Below the pieces are notes generated by a model. It saw only the letters and a program-made list of their open reading frames with translations. It was not told the DNA's origin and ran no database searches. The position numbers and the translations under genes are program-made. 64,000 nucleotides of DNA from assembly GCA_903904755.1 (NCBI GenBank), contig CAIVDV010000048.1, positions 26,005 through 90,004 on the forward strand, written 5' to 3'. Positions 1 through 8,749 of the stretch are shown here, one piece after another; position 1 is the stretch's first letter, and the number at the start of each line of letters is the position of its first letter. The stretch comes from an uncultured Acidobacteriaceae bacterium (GTDB taxonomy: Bacteria > Acidobacteriota > Terriglobia > Terriglobales > Acidobacteriaceae).

Positions 1-66
1 CGAGGGGCAATTTCCTAACCCAACCCGATGCTAGCACTCACCGTCAACTGCGCTGTGTGATTCGGC

Positions 67-900
67 TCACCTGCCCGAGCCGCCAAACCGCCGCTTTTCC
101 CATATCTTGGAATCCACAAGGAACCGGAACCAGAACGTCTGCAATACCCAAAAGATAAATCCCTCAGTCCCGTCCAGGAATCCCAGCTTGAACACAAACC
201 GGTACACAAACAGTACAAACGGCCGCACAAACAGCGGCAGCTTGTTATACCGCTCCCGCTGCGCCCGCTTCTTCTGGATCGCATTCCCCCGCGAATCAGC
301 CTGCACCCGGCCCTCAACCTCACCCGCGCCCAACTCTTCCACTTCCCCGTCCGACCAGCGATTGTGCCGCGCCGTCCACTCGCTCAGGCTCATCGCAATG
401 TCGTCAATCATCACCCCCGGCAACTGCCCCGTCGTCCCGCTCAACTGCCGGAAGTGCTGGTCATACTTCCTGTCCTCGCACCGCCCGCACCCCGTCCGAA
501 ACAGCCGCAGATGCCACGTCGGGCTCATGCCCCCATGGCGCAGAACCCGTCCCAGAAACTTCACATACCGTGGCACCAGGTACGCCGACTCCGCCGGCTC
601 GTCCGGCAGAGCCTGAATCGCCGCCACCAGCTCATCATCCATCACCTCATCGGCATCCAGATGCAGTTGCCAGCCCCTGGTAATCGGCAGGTTGTCAATC
701 GCCCAGTTCCGCTGCGCTCCGTAGTTCTCAAATCCATGCGAAACCACCACCGCTCCCTTGCTTTCCGCCAGAGCAATCGTTCCGTCTTTGCTGAAGGAGT
801 CAACGACAAATATCTCCTCCGAAACAAGCCGCGCCCGGTCAAGGGTCGCTCCAAGAGTATCTTCTGAGTTGAACGAGAGCAGAATGACGGCAGGGCGCAT
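67..900 (-). CDS. Family 2 glycosyltransferase, WaaE/KdtX-like
   Basis: A 277-residue family 2 glycosyltransferase, probably transferring a sugar to lipopolysaccharide core or another envelope glycan on the inner face of the membrane. The nucleotide-sugar fold begins at residues 4-16 (AVILLSFNSEDTL). NYGAQRNWAI at 60-69 matches the WaaE-type motif, and the metal-binding DxD is LDADE at 81-85. The C-terminal third is basic and aromatic, with a hydrophobic stretch near 236-261 that probably anchors it to the membrane. It is the last of three closely spaced minus-strand genes, 35 bp after an acyltransferase, which fits envelope polysaccharide modification. The exact sugar cannot be read from the sequence. 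Confidence 0.85.
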   Translation of the reverse strand: MRPAVILLSFNSEDTLGATLDRARLVSEEIFVVDSFSKDGTIALAESKGAVVVSHGFENYGAQRNWAIDNLPITRGWQLHLDADEVMDDELVAAIQALPDEPAESAYLVPRYVKFLGRVLRHGGMSPTWHLRLFRTGCGRCEDRKYDQHFRQLSGTTGQLPGVMIDDIAMSLSEWTARHNRWSDGEVEELGAGEVEGRVQADSRGNAIQKKRAQRERYNKLPLFVRPFVLFVYRFVFKLGFLDGTEGFIFWVLQTFWFRFLVDSKIWEKRRFGGSGR

Positions 901-935
901 ACCTTCATGGTATCGGAGTGTTCACTTGCCGTTTC

Positions 936-2048
936 TTAAAAATGCTTTTTCAGGCGCAGAATGCGGGATTCAAACCCGTACCACAACGCCGTCGCAGCCA
1001 AGGTAGCCGCCACCAGCCGCAATCCCAAGATCGTCAAATGCCCCGGCACCCCCATGTGGTCCAGCCGCGCATCAAACGACCCCCAGTACACAAACACCAG
1101 GATGTGCATCATGTACAGCCCATAGCTGATCTTCCCGTAATACGGCAGCGGCCCCTTTCGCAGAACCCACGATACTGGATTCTTCGCCCCCGTCCCTGCA
1201 ATTGCAGCCGTCACCACGCCCGCAAACATCAGCGCCAGCGCCGAATCCAGATACGCCGTCCCCCCCGCCCACGTCGCCGCCAGCGCCCATCCGCTCACCG
1301 CAGCCGCCAGCCCCAGCCCCAGCCACACCCGCCGGCTCAGCTTCAGGTGATACAACCCCAGCGCCAGCAAACTCCCCAGCGCAATCCCGTCCAGGTGCCC
1401 CAGCGTGTGCGTCGCCGTAATCCAGTGTGGATGCAAACGTCGCGTCAGCGGCGAACACACCAGCATCGCCACCAGCGTCAACGGCAGCAGCCCATGCAGC
1501 GCCCGGCTCAGCCACCGCCCCCGCGTCACCACGCCACTGGCCCACACCACAGGCGCCCACACAAAGTAATATTGCTCTTCAATCGCCAGCGACCACGTCG
1601 GCCCCAGCGTCCCCGGCAGCACCGTATGCCGCAGATTCTGCAGCAGCAGCGCGTACGCCACCAGCGTCTGCCAGCGCGTCTGGTGCGCCCACGTGTCTCC
1701 CAGAAACCAGTCCGGCACCGCATAGCAAATCCCCAGCAGCAGCACGTACACCGGCCAAATCCGCAGCGCCCGCCGCGCATAAAAATTCCTGAAATAGTGC
1801 GGCTTCCCCCGTGCCTCCACCAAAATCGAGGTAATCAGAAACCCCGACAGTACAAAGAAGAGATTGACACCCGCCCAGCCCCACAGCGACGCGTAATGCA
1901 GCCACGTCCCTTCCAGCAGCGCATGGCAGTGGTACACCACCACCATCAGCACCGCTATCCCGCGCAGCCCTTGCAGCTCCGGAATATAGCTCGGCATCCA
2001 CTCCGGCCTCACCGCCGGCAGCGCACTCCGCTGGTCCCTCTCGCTCAT
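936..2048 (-). CDS. Acyltransferase 3 family membrane protein
   Basis: A 370-residue integral membrane acyltransferase of the OafA/YrhL type, which O-acylates extracytoplasmic sugars. The family's N-terminal signature is visible as ELQGLRGIAVLMVVVYHCH, with the catalytic-type R and H, followed by GVNLFFVLSGFLIT. About ten hydrophobic segments follow, and no SGNH hydrolase domain is attached. It begins 15 bp after the isomerase-like gene and is followed after 35 bp by the glycosyltransferase, so the three are probably co-transcribed. Together they suggest decoration of a surface glycan, but the acceptor is unknown. Confidence 0.88.
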   Translation of the reverse strand: MSERDQRSALPAVRPEWMPSYIPELQGLRGIAVLMVVVYHCHALLEGTWLHYASLWGWAGVNLFFVLSGFLITSILVEARGKPHYFRNFYARRALRIWPVYVLLLGICYAVPDWFLGDTWAHQTRWQTLVAYALLLQNLRHTVLPGTLGPTWSLAIEEQYYFVWAPVVWASGVVTRGRWLSRALHGLLPLTLVAMLVCSPLTRRLHPHWITATHTLGHLDGIALGSLLALGLYHLKLSRRVWLGLGLAAAVSGWALAATWAGGTAYLDSALALMFAGVVTAAIAGTGAKNPVSWVLRKGPLPYYGKISYGLYMMHILVFVYWGSFDARLDHMGVPGHLTILGLRLVAATLAATALWYGFESRILRLKKHF

Positions 2049-2063
2049 CCCCGCCGGCCGCCT

Positions 2064-2927
2064 CTACACATCGCACAGCTCCACAGCCTTCCGCAGACTC
2101 GTCTTCGCATCCCCCACCGGCAAAAACTCGTGCGCCACATATCCCTGGTAGCCGCTCTCGGCAATCGCCCGCATCACCGTCGCCCACTGCACTTCCTGCG
2201 TCTCGTCCAGCTCGTGCCGCCCCGGCACCCCGCCCGTATGGAAGTGCCCAATCCAACGCACGTTTTCCTTGATCGTCCGCACCAGGTCTCCCTCCATAAT
2301 CTGCATGTGGTAGATGTCATACAGCAGCCGAACCCGTGGCGAATCCACCGCCTCCATCAGCCGCACGCCCCACGCCGTGTGGTCGGCCATGTAGTCGTGA
2401 TGGTCCACCTTGCTGTTCAGCAACTCCAGGCAGATCGTCACCCCGTTGTCCTCGGCAATCTTCTTCACCCGGTTCAGCCCAATCACGCAGTTCCGCAGGC
2501 CTTCCTCATCTGCCATCCCTTTGCGATTCCCGCTGAATGTGATCACACTGGTCACGCCCGCCTTCGCCGCCAGCGGAATATTCTTCCGGAACGCCGCCTC
2601 AATCGCCGCGTGATTCTCCGTCCGGTTCATCGCCTCGGCAATCTCCCCGCCCCCGGCATAGCCCATCGCGCACACCAGCCCATACCGCCGCGGAATCTCC
2701 CACTCCTCAGGCTGAAGCAAATCCACCGCTTTCAACCCAATCTGCGCGCCAAACTCCGACAACTCTTCTACCGACATCTTCGGGTAGCACCACCGGCAAA
2801 CAGACTGGTGAATCCGCCCCTTGCGCACCACCGCCTCCGCCCGCAAAAATCCCGGCAGCAAACCCGCCGCACCCGTTACCACTCCAGCCGCAATCAGCCG
2901 CCGCCGGTTCTCATCAAATCGCCGCAT
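2064..2927 (-). CDS. Exported hydroxypyruvate isomerase-like TIM-barrel protein
   Basis: A 287-residue xylose isomerase-like TIM barrel of the hydroxypyruvate isomerase (Hyi) type. The N-terminus MRRFDENRRRLIAAG followed by a hydrophobic run resembles a Tat-type signal, so the mature enzyme is probably exported; most Hyi proteins are cytoplasmic. Barrel motifs include ICLELLNSK, VRLLYDIYHMQIMEGD and GHFHTGGVPGRHELD, which carry the expected metal-binding E, D and H residues. The ATG at 2927 was chosen because a GGAGGA sits about nine bases upstream; a GTG at 2936 would place that site too close. Substrate is not determinable: family members also act as sugar epimerases. Confidence 0.82.
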   Translation of the reverse strand: MRRFDENRRRLIAAGVVTGAAGLLPGFLRAEAVVRKGRIHQSVCRWCYPKMSVEELSEFGAQIGLKAVDLLQPEEWEIPRRYGLVCAMGYAGGGEIAEAMNRTENHAAIEAAFRKNIPLAAKAGVTSVITFSGNRKGMADEEGLRNCVIGLNRVKKIAEDNGVTICLELLNSKVDHHDYMADHTAWGVRLMEAVDSPRVRLLYDIYHMQIMEGDLVRTIKENVRWIGHFHTGGVPGRHELDETQEVQWATVMRAIAESGYQGYVAHEFLPVGDAKTSLRKAVELCDV

Positions 2928-3037
2928 ATCCACCACTCCTCCACACCACCCACGGAATCAATCAACCAACAGGCTCTGGCGAAGGGTTCAGCCTTGAACT
3001 CGACTGCAATCCCTTCCGGGCGGTAGGTCAGTGCGGG

Positions 3038-3105
3038 TCGGTAGGCCGGGGTTTTAACCCCGGCATAAAGCCGATCAAAGCGACTCGGGGCTTTAGCCCC
3101 TGAGG
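3038..3105 (+). repeat. Dispersed double-hairpin element, copy 1
   Basis: GTAGGCC, then the perfect palindrome GCCGGGGTTTTAACCCCGGC at 3045-3064, then a 22-base spacer, then GGGGCTTTAGCCCC at 3087-3100 and TGAGG. The same arrangement recurs at 34369-34434 and, with changed stems, at 40940-41015. It lies between the convergent-side end of proC and the start of the isomerase-like gene. Confidence 0.85.
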
Positions 3106-3136
3106 TTGGCTCTTCTCCAAACCTCACCTGGCCCAC

Positions 3137-3991
3137 CTACCCCGCCGCCAGCTCCTTCGCCCGCTGCGTCGCCCGCATCACCGCCTTGATCAGCGTTACG
3201 CGCAACCCGCCTTCTTCCAGTTCCAGAATGCCGTCAATCGTACACCCAGCGGGTGTGGTCACGGCGTCCTTCAACAGCGCCGGATGATAGCCCGTATCCA
3301 GCACCATCTTTGCCGCGCCAAACGTCGTCTGCGCAGCCAGCAGCGTCGCCGTATCCCGCGGCAGCCCCACCTTCACGCCCGCCTCCGCCAGCGACTCCAG
3401 AATGATGTAAATAAACGCCGGTCCCGAAGCCGAAAGCCCCGTCACCGCGTCCATGTGCTTCTCATCCACAGTCACCGTGCGGCCAACCGTCTCAAAAATC
3501 CGCCGCGCCAGCTCCATCTGCTCGTCGCTCACATAGCGCCCGCGGCACAGCCCGGCAATGCCCGCGCCCAACGCCGAAGGCGTATTCGGCATCGCCCGAA
3601 TCACCGCAATATCCAGCCCCGCCGCCTCTTCAATCGCCTGTGTCTTCACGCTCGCGGCAAAGCTCACAATCGTCTTCGCCTTCGTCAGCGCCGGGCGAAT
3701 CTGCTCCACCAGCGCCGGCACCTGGAACGGCTTCACACCCAGCAGAATCAAATCCGCCTGCTCCGCCGCAGCCAGGTTATCCGTGGAAACATCCACGCCC
3801 CACTGCGTCGACAGCACCACCGCGCGCTCCGCATGCGCCACCGTCGCGTGGATGTTCTCTGCCGAAAACAAATTCTGCTTCAGAAACGCCTGCAGCAGAA
3901 TGCCGCCCATCTTGCCCGTGCCCAGCACGGCAATCCGCACACCCGGCAACTGCGCCGGAGTCTCTTCAATTTCCACTTGGTCTTCTTGCAC
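3137..3991 (-). CDS. proC: Pyrroline-5-carboxylate reductase
   Basis: Last step of proline synthesis: NAD(P)H-dependent reduction of 1-pyrroline-5-carboxylate to L-proline in the cytoplasm. The Rossmann motif AVLGTGKMGG is near residues 20-30 and the C-terminal dimerisation domain carries LSASGPAFIYIILESL and PAGCTIDGI, both diagnostic of ProC. The GTG at 3991 is the chosen start because GAAGGG lies seven bases upstream. A much longer reading frame continues upstream but translates to Trp/Cys/Gly-rich non-protein sequence overlapping the permease. The resulting 284 residues are close to the usual 270-280. It lies 76 bp after the permease gene. Confidence 0.93.
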   Translation of the reverse strand: MQEDQVEIEETPAQLPGVRIAVLGTGKMGGILLQAFLKQNLFSAENIHATVAHAERAVVLSTQWGVDVSTDNLAAAEQADLILLGVKPFQVPALVEQIRPALTKAKTIVSFAASVKTQAIEEAAGLDIAVIRAMPNTPSALGAGIAGLCRGRYVSDEQMELARRIFETVGRTVTVDEKHMDAVTGLSASGPAFIYIILESLAEAGVKVGLPRDTATLLAAQTTFGAAKMVLDTGYHPALLKDAVTTPAGCTIDGILELEEGGLRVTLIKAVMRATQRAKELAAG

Positions 3992-4067
3992 GTCAGCACC
4001 CTTCACACACACGCCGCAACCGCGGCAAAGATTCCATCCAGAATACCCGCTTTTGAACGACCCGCGC

Positions 4068-5519
4068 TCAGTCGCCCGCAGCCACACCCGCAATTCCCGT
4101 CTTCCGGAACGGCCACTCCCCACGCCCACGCGCCCGCACCAGGTACACCACGCTCCCCACCAGCCCCACCAGCCCCGCCACACCCAGCTCCCGCAGCGGA
4201 TTTGGCCGGTACGCCAGCACAAACACAAATCCCGTTATCGCCAGCAGCGGCGGCAGCGGATACAGCGGTATCCGGAACGGCCGCACCAGCTCCGGCTGCT
4301 TGTACCTCAGCCACATCACCCCCACCTGCTGAAGCAGAAACTGCAGCACAATCCGGATCACCACCAGCAGCGTAATCACTTCCTTCAGCGGGAAAAAGCA
4401 GAACAGGCTCGCCACCATCCCCAGCGCCAGCAAACTCCGGTGCGGAAACCCATGCTTGTGATGCACCGCCGCCAGAAATTTGAAGTAGTTCCCGTCCTTC
4501 GCCGCCGCATACGGCACCCGGCTATACCCCAGCAGCAGCGAGAAAATCGACGCAAACGCCGACCACAAAATCAGCGCCGCCAGCGCCTGCCCCGCCAGCT
4601 TTCCGCCAGCCGACTGTGCAATCTCCGCCACCAGCGCCAGCCGCACCGGCGCGGCACCCTGCGCCACCTGTGCCGCCTGCGCCCCAAACACCGGCACTGA
4701 CGCTACATTCATCGCCACATAAATCGTCGCCACCGCCGCAATCGACAGCAATATCGCACGCGGAATCGTCTTCTCCGGCCGCTTCACTTCGGCGCCCAGA
4801 AAGCAGATGTTGTAGTACCCCCAGTAGTCGTAGCAGGTAATCATCGTCGCCGTCGCCAGTGCCGGCAGCATCCCCGCCGTCGGCCACGCCGCCACCCCGG
4901 CCCAGCTCCACGCCCCCGGAATCCGCATCCCTGTCACAACCCCGCTCGTCAGCACTCCGGCAATCGTCACCAGCACCCCGGCAAACAAAATCCCCGCCAG
5001 CCGCGTGATTGACGTCAAATTCCGGTACAGCAGCGCCACCACCGCCAGGCAAACCCCCGCCGCCACCAGATTCGTCCAGTGCACCCCCGGCAGCGCGCTC
5101 AGCATCGCCCCATTCAGCCCCGGAAGCAGAAATCCCAGAAACGTCGCCAGCCCAATGCACCCCGACGCAATCGACAGCGGTGCAGAAAAGCTCAACTGCC
5201 ACACATACAGGAACGACACCCACCGCCCCGCTCCCTGCGGCCCATAGATATTCGACAAAAACGCATACGACCCGCCCGCTCGCGGAAACGCCGCCCCAAG
5301 CTCCGCCGTCACCAGCCCATCGCACACCGCAATCGCCGCGCCCAGCACCCACGCCCACACTGAGTACCGAAACCCCGCAGCAGCCAGCACCAGCGGCAGC
5401 GTCAAAAACGGCCCCACTCCAATCATGTCCATCATGTTGAAGGCAACCGCAGCCGGCAGCCCAATCCGCCGCGCCAGGCCATGGTTCTCCGCCGGATTCG
5501 TCACGCTCGTCTGGGTCAT
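4068..5519 (-). CDS. APC-family amino acid permease
   Basis: A 483-residue amino acid/polyamine/organocation transporter in the inner membrane with about 12 hydrophobic segments. The first helix region (GLPAAVAFNMMDMIGVGPFL) has the family's unwound-helix glycine pattern, and AFPRAGGSYAFLSNIYG and CFLGAEVKRPEKTIPRAIL match the conserved APC loops. The start MTQTSVTNPAENHG was chosen because everything upstream is low-complexity antisense of the divergent PIG-L gene. The substrate cannot be assigned, although proC next to it makes proline or glutamate-family amino acids a weak suggestion. Confidence 0.9.
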   Translation of the reverse strand: MTQTSVTNPAENHGLARRIGLPAAVAFNMMDMIGVGPFLTLPLVLAAAGFRYSVWAWVLGAAIAVCDGLVTAELGAAFPRAGGSYAFLSNIYGPQGAGRWVSFLYVWQLSFSAPLSIASGCIGLATFLGFLLPGLNGAMLSALPGVHWTNLVAAGVCLAVVALLYRNLTSITRLAGILFAGVLVTIAGVLTSGVVTGMRIPGAWSWAGVAAWPTAGMLPALATATMITCYDYWGYYNICFLGAEVKRPEKTIPRAILLSIAAVATIYVAMNVASVPVFGAQAAQVAQGAAPVRLALVAEIAQSAGGKLAGQALAALILWSAFASIFSLLLGYSRVPYAAAKDGNYFKFLAAVHHKHGFPHRSLLALGMVASLFCFFPLKEVITLLVVIRIVLQFLLQQVGVMWLRYKQPELVRPFRIPLYPLPPLLAITGFVFVLAYRPNPLRELGVAGLVGLVGSVVYLVRARGRGEWPFRKTGIAGVAAGD

Positions 5520-5558
5520 AAAAAACGCCGCCGAAACTCCACCCGGCTGCGTGGATTG

Positions 5559-5564
5559 TACACT
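5559..5564 (+). promoter_or_regulatory. Putative -10 element for a leaderless start
   Basis: TACACT ends nine bases before the ATG of the PIG-L gene, and there is no Shine-Dalgarno in between. Transcription would begin at or almost at the start codon. No convincing -35 is seen. Confidence 0.5.
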
Positions 5565-5573
5565 TTTGCCAGT

Positions 5574-8354
5574 ATGCAAATTTCTTCCCTGCTCCGCCGG
5601 ACCTTCGCCAGCCTGACCATCGGCGCCCTCCTCCTCGCGCCCATCTCTCCGGCCCGCGCCCAGCAACCGGCCACCTCGTCTGCCGATTCCCCGGCCACTG
5701 CCCTCGCCACCGCCAAACCCCTCGCCGAAGACCGCGGCGCTGTCGCCCTCGTCCAGGAACTCAAGCGCCTCTCCAACTGGGGCAGCGTCATGTTCATCGT
5801 CGCCCACCCAGACGACGAAGACGGCGGCATGCTCACCTGGCTCTCCCGCGGCCTCGGCGTCCGCACCTCCGTCGTCACCCTCACCCGCGGCGAAGGCGGC
5901 CAAAACGCCATGTCCGCTGACCAGGACGACGCCCTCGGCCTAATGCGCACCCAGGAACTCCTCCGCGCCGGCCAGTTCTACAGCGTCCGCCAGTACTTTG
6001 GCACCCAGGCCGACTTCGGCTTCTCCAAAACCCAGGAAGAATCCTTCCGCCAATGGGGCCACGACCGCGTCCTCTCTGACGTTGTCCTCGCAATCCGCCG
6101 TGAACGCCCCCTCATCCTCGCCGCCACCTTCATCGGCGGCATCACTGACGGTCACGGCCAGCACCAGGTCTCCGGCGAAATCGCCCAGGAAGCGTACCTC
6201 GCCGCCGCCGACCCAACCGTCTTCCCCGACCAGCTCAAAAACGGCCTCCTCCCCTGGAAGCCCCTCAAAATCTACGCCCGCGTCCCCTTCGCACCCATCA
6301 CCGACGGCCGCATGTTCGACTACGCCACCGGCAAATGGGCCCCGGCAAAGTTCTACAACTACGTCACCAAAGACTGGACCACCACCGCCCCCACCCCTGA
6401 CGTAACTATCCCCAGCGGAACCCTCGACCCCGTCCTCGGCCGCAGCTACTCCCAACTCGCCCGCGAAGGCTGGGGCGAGCAGAAATCCCAAAACGGAGGC
6501 GCAAACCCCGCCCTCTCCGGCGGCGACGGCTCCAGCTACCACCGCTACGCCTCCCGCGTCTCGGTCCCGGCTGGCAAGGAATCCACCTTCTTCGACGCCA
6601 TCCCCGCCAACCATCTCGACGGCCTCACCACCCTGCTCTCCGTCCCCGCTCCCGCCTGGCTCACCCAGGACCTCCGCTCCATCGCCGCCGCCGTCCAGCA
6701 GGCCCAGGATCACTACATCCCCACCAATCCTGAGGCCATCGCCCCCACCCTCAAATCCGGCTGCCAGCAAACCCTCGCCCTCATCACCCGCATCCAGTCC
6801 AGCTCCCTGCCCGCCGCTGACCGTGACATCCTCGCCGCCGAGCTCCAGCGCAAGGTCGCCAACTTCCACTCCGCGCTCCGCCTCGCCCTCGGCATCGACC
6901 TCATGGCCTACACCGTCCGCACCGCCAAAGCCGCCCCCGCCGGTCCCTTTGGCGGCGGCTTTGACGAGTCCTCCCGCACCGTCTCTCCCGGCGACACCCT
7001 CTACGTTCGCCTCCACACCACCCACGCCTCCCCCGCCGTCACCCTCGAAAAACTCTGGCTCCAGCCCACCAGCTCCCTCGACTGGCAAACCACACCCGCC
7101 CAGCCATCCTCCGACGCCACCCTCACCGCCACCGTCCCCGCAGCAGAGCCACCCACCCGCCCCTACTTCTCCCGCCCCGACCCGAATCAGCCCGTCTACG
7201 ACCTCTCCCGCCCCGAACTCCGCGGCGACCCCCTCTCCCCCTACCCCCTCCAGGCCTGGGCCAGCTTCCTCTACGACGGCCTCTCCATCCCCCTCGGCCA
7301 AATCGTCATGACCATGCAACGCGAACCCGGCCGCGGCGGCGTCCTTGAGCCCCTCGTCGTCACGCCCGCCGTCGGCCTCCGCGCCGAACCACCCTCCGCC
7401 ATCCTCCCCACTGACGGCTCCACCCTCCCCATCTCAGTCACCATCCACGCCCAGCAGCCCGCCCACGGCTCCGTCCACCTCACCCTCCCCTCCGGCTGGA
7501 CCGCCGAGCCAGCCCAGGCCACCTTCAATCTCACCGCCCCAGGCGACTCCGACCCCATCCGCTTCCTCGTCCACGGTCAGCCCACCGGCAACGCTCCCGT
7601 CACCCTCCACGCCGTCGTTGAGGCCAAAGGCGCCACATTCACTGAAGGCTGGCGTCGCATCGGCTATCCCGGCCTCCTCCCCGTAAACCAGTACCTCCCC
7701 GCCACCGTCGCCGTCCGCTCCGTCGACGCCCAAATCGCACCTGGCCTCAAGGTCGGCTACATCATGGGCACCGGCGACGAGGTCCCCCAGGCCATCCGCG
7801 CCCTCGGCATCACTCCCCACCTCCTCACCCCGCAGGATCTCGCCTCCGCCGACCTCTCCCAGTGGAACGTCCTCGTCGTCGGCATCCGCGCCTACACCGT
7901 CCGCGCCGATCTCTCCGCCGCCCAGGACCGCCTCAACACCTGGGTTCGCAACGGTGGCACCCTCATCGTCCAGTACCAGAGCAGCAACTTCCCAGCCCCC
8001 GCTCCCATCGATCTCGGCGGCAGCCCAGAAAAGGTCGTCGAAGAAGATTCCCCCATCTCCCTCCTCGCTCCCTCCAACCCGCTCCTCGCTTCTCCCAACC
8101 GCCTCACACCAACCGACTTCAACGCCTGGGTCGAAGAGCGTGGCCACTCCTTCGCCGCCTCCTGGGATCCCCAGTACACCCCGCTCACTGAAACCGCCGA
8201 CCACGGCCAGGATCCCCAGCGCGGCGGGCTCCTCATCACCCACCCCGGCCAGGGCACCTACATCTACTGCGCCTACGCCCTCCACAAGCAGCTCCCCGCT
8301 CTCGTCCCCGGCGCCTGGCGCCTCCTCGCCAACCTCCTCTCCGCCGGGCATTGA
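5574..8354 (+). CDS. Secreted PIG-L (LmbE) deacetylase with C-terminal GATase-like region
   Basis: A 926-residue secreted protein: signal peptide at about 1-29 (ending PARAQ), then a PIG-L/LmbE zinc deacetylase domain with AHPDDEDGG at 77-85 and a further histidine motif GHGQHQ. Relatives remove N-acetyl groups from GlcNAc-containing conjugates. The middle part looks like beta-sandwich domains rich in Pro and Thr. Around residues 720-800 a flavodoxin/glutamine-amidotransferase-like fold is suggested (VGYIMGTGDEVPQAIRALG, WNVLVVGIRAYTV, GGTLIVQYQ). It is divergent from the permease across a 54-bp gap. The third codon position is overwhelmingly C. Substrate is unknown; a surface or dietary glycan is likely. 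Confidence 0.85.
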   Translation: MQISSLLRRTFASLTIGALLLAPISPARAQQPATSSADSPATALATAKPLAEDRGAVALVQELKRLSNWGSVMFIVAHPDDEDGGMLTWLSRGLGVRTSVVTLTRGEGGQNAMSADQDDALGLMRTQELLRAGQFYSVRQYFGTQADFGFSKTQEESFRQWGHDRVLSDVVLAIRRERPLILAATFIGGITDGHGQHQVSGEIAQEAYLAAADPTVFPDQLKNGLLPWKPLKIYARVPFAPITDGRMFDYATGKWAPAKFYNYVTKDWTTTAPTPDVTIPSGTLDPVLGRSYSQLAREGWGEQKSQNGGANPALSGGDGSSYHRYASRVSVPAGKESTFFDAIPANHLDGLTTLLSVPAPAWLTQDLRSIAAAVQQAQDHYIPTNPEAIAPTLKSGCQQTLALITRIQSSSLPAADRDILAAELQRKVANFHSALRLALGIDLMAYTVRTAKAAPAGPFGGGFDESSRTVSPGDTLYVRLHTTHASPAVTLEKLWLQPTSSLDWQTTPAQPSSDATLTATVPAAEPPTRPYFSRPDPNQPVYDLSRPELRGDPLSPYPLQAWASFLYDGLSIPLGQIVMTMQREPGRGGVLEPLVVTPAVGLRAEPPSAILPTDGSTLPISVTIHAQQPAHGSVHLTLPSGWTAEPAQATFNLTAPGDSDPIRFLVHGQPTGNAPVTLHAVVEAKGATFTEGWRRIGYPGLLPVNQYLPATVAVRSVDAQIAPGLKVGYIMGTGDEVPQAIRALGITPHLLTPQDLASADLSQWNVLVVGIRAYTVRADLSAAQDRLNTWVRNGGTLIVQYQSSNFPAPAPIDLGGSPEKVVEEDSPISLLAPSNPLLASPNRLTPTDFNAWVEERGHSFAASWDPQYTPLTETADHGQDPQRGGLLITHPGQGTYIYCAYALHKQLPALVPGAWRLLANLLSAGH

Positions 8355-8749
8355 ACCGAACCAATTCTGCCGCTCCACCCTGACCGCGAAGCACTCTACT
8401 TCGCGGCATTCCTTTTTTACACAAAGTCATTCCATTTTTCATCATTTATTTACACTTTACAATTCACGCATAAGTTATAAATCTCCGCCAATCACGCGCC
8501 TTCCCGCATACATCAATCGTTAAAATCTCGTGAATTAGCGGAATATTCACACAACTCTGAAATGCTCATTCTCGGGGAAAGAATATCCACCCCGTGTATG
8601 GACTCATCGAACCAAAGTCCCTTGCCGAATCCGGTCTGTCAGCAACATCAGACCACCCCGGCAAGGCTTGAAGTTGGCGCCAGCCAGGCCCCCAAATTGG
8701 CAGCGCTGCAACGCAACACCGATGCAATTGCATTCTTGAGAGAGGCACA
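8355..8749. other. 395-bp gap: AT-rich leader region of the porin gene
   Basis: No credible gene. About 8410-8570 is markedly richer in A and T than the surroundings. TATAAA at 8476-8481 is a possible -10, which would give a leader of about 260 nt before the porin ATG. GTGAAT at 8530-8535 and ATTCAC at 8545-8550 form an inverted repeat with a nine-base spacer, a possible operator. No known riboswitch was recognised. Confidence 0.45.

Noticed and set aside
918..3026. A 702-codon plus-strand open frame
   Set aside because: It is Arg/Pro/His/Gln-rich and antisense to the acyltransferase and isomerase-like genes, which have clear family motifs. The strong C excess of this strand leaves few stop codons, so such shadows are common here.
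3992..4228. An 79-residue N-terminal extension of ProC
   Set aside because: The extension is Trp/Cys/Gly-rich, overlaps the permease gene and lies upstream of a good ribosome-binding site and GTG start.
8355..8749. Known riboswitch in the porin leader
   Set aside because: No conserved core of a common riboswitch class could be recognised by eye; only a candidate inverted repeat is reported.
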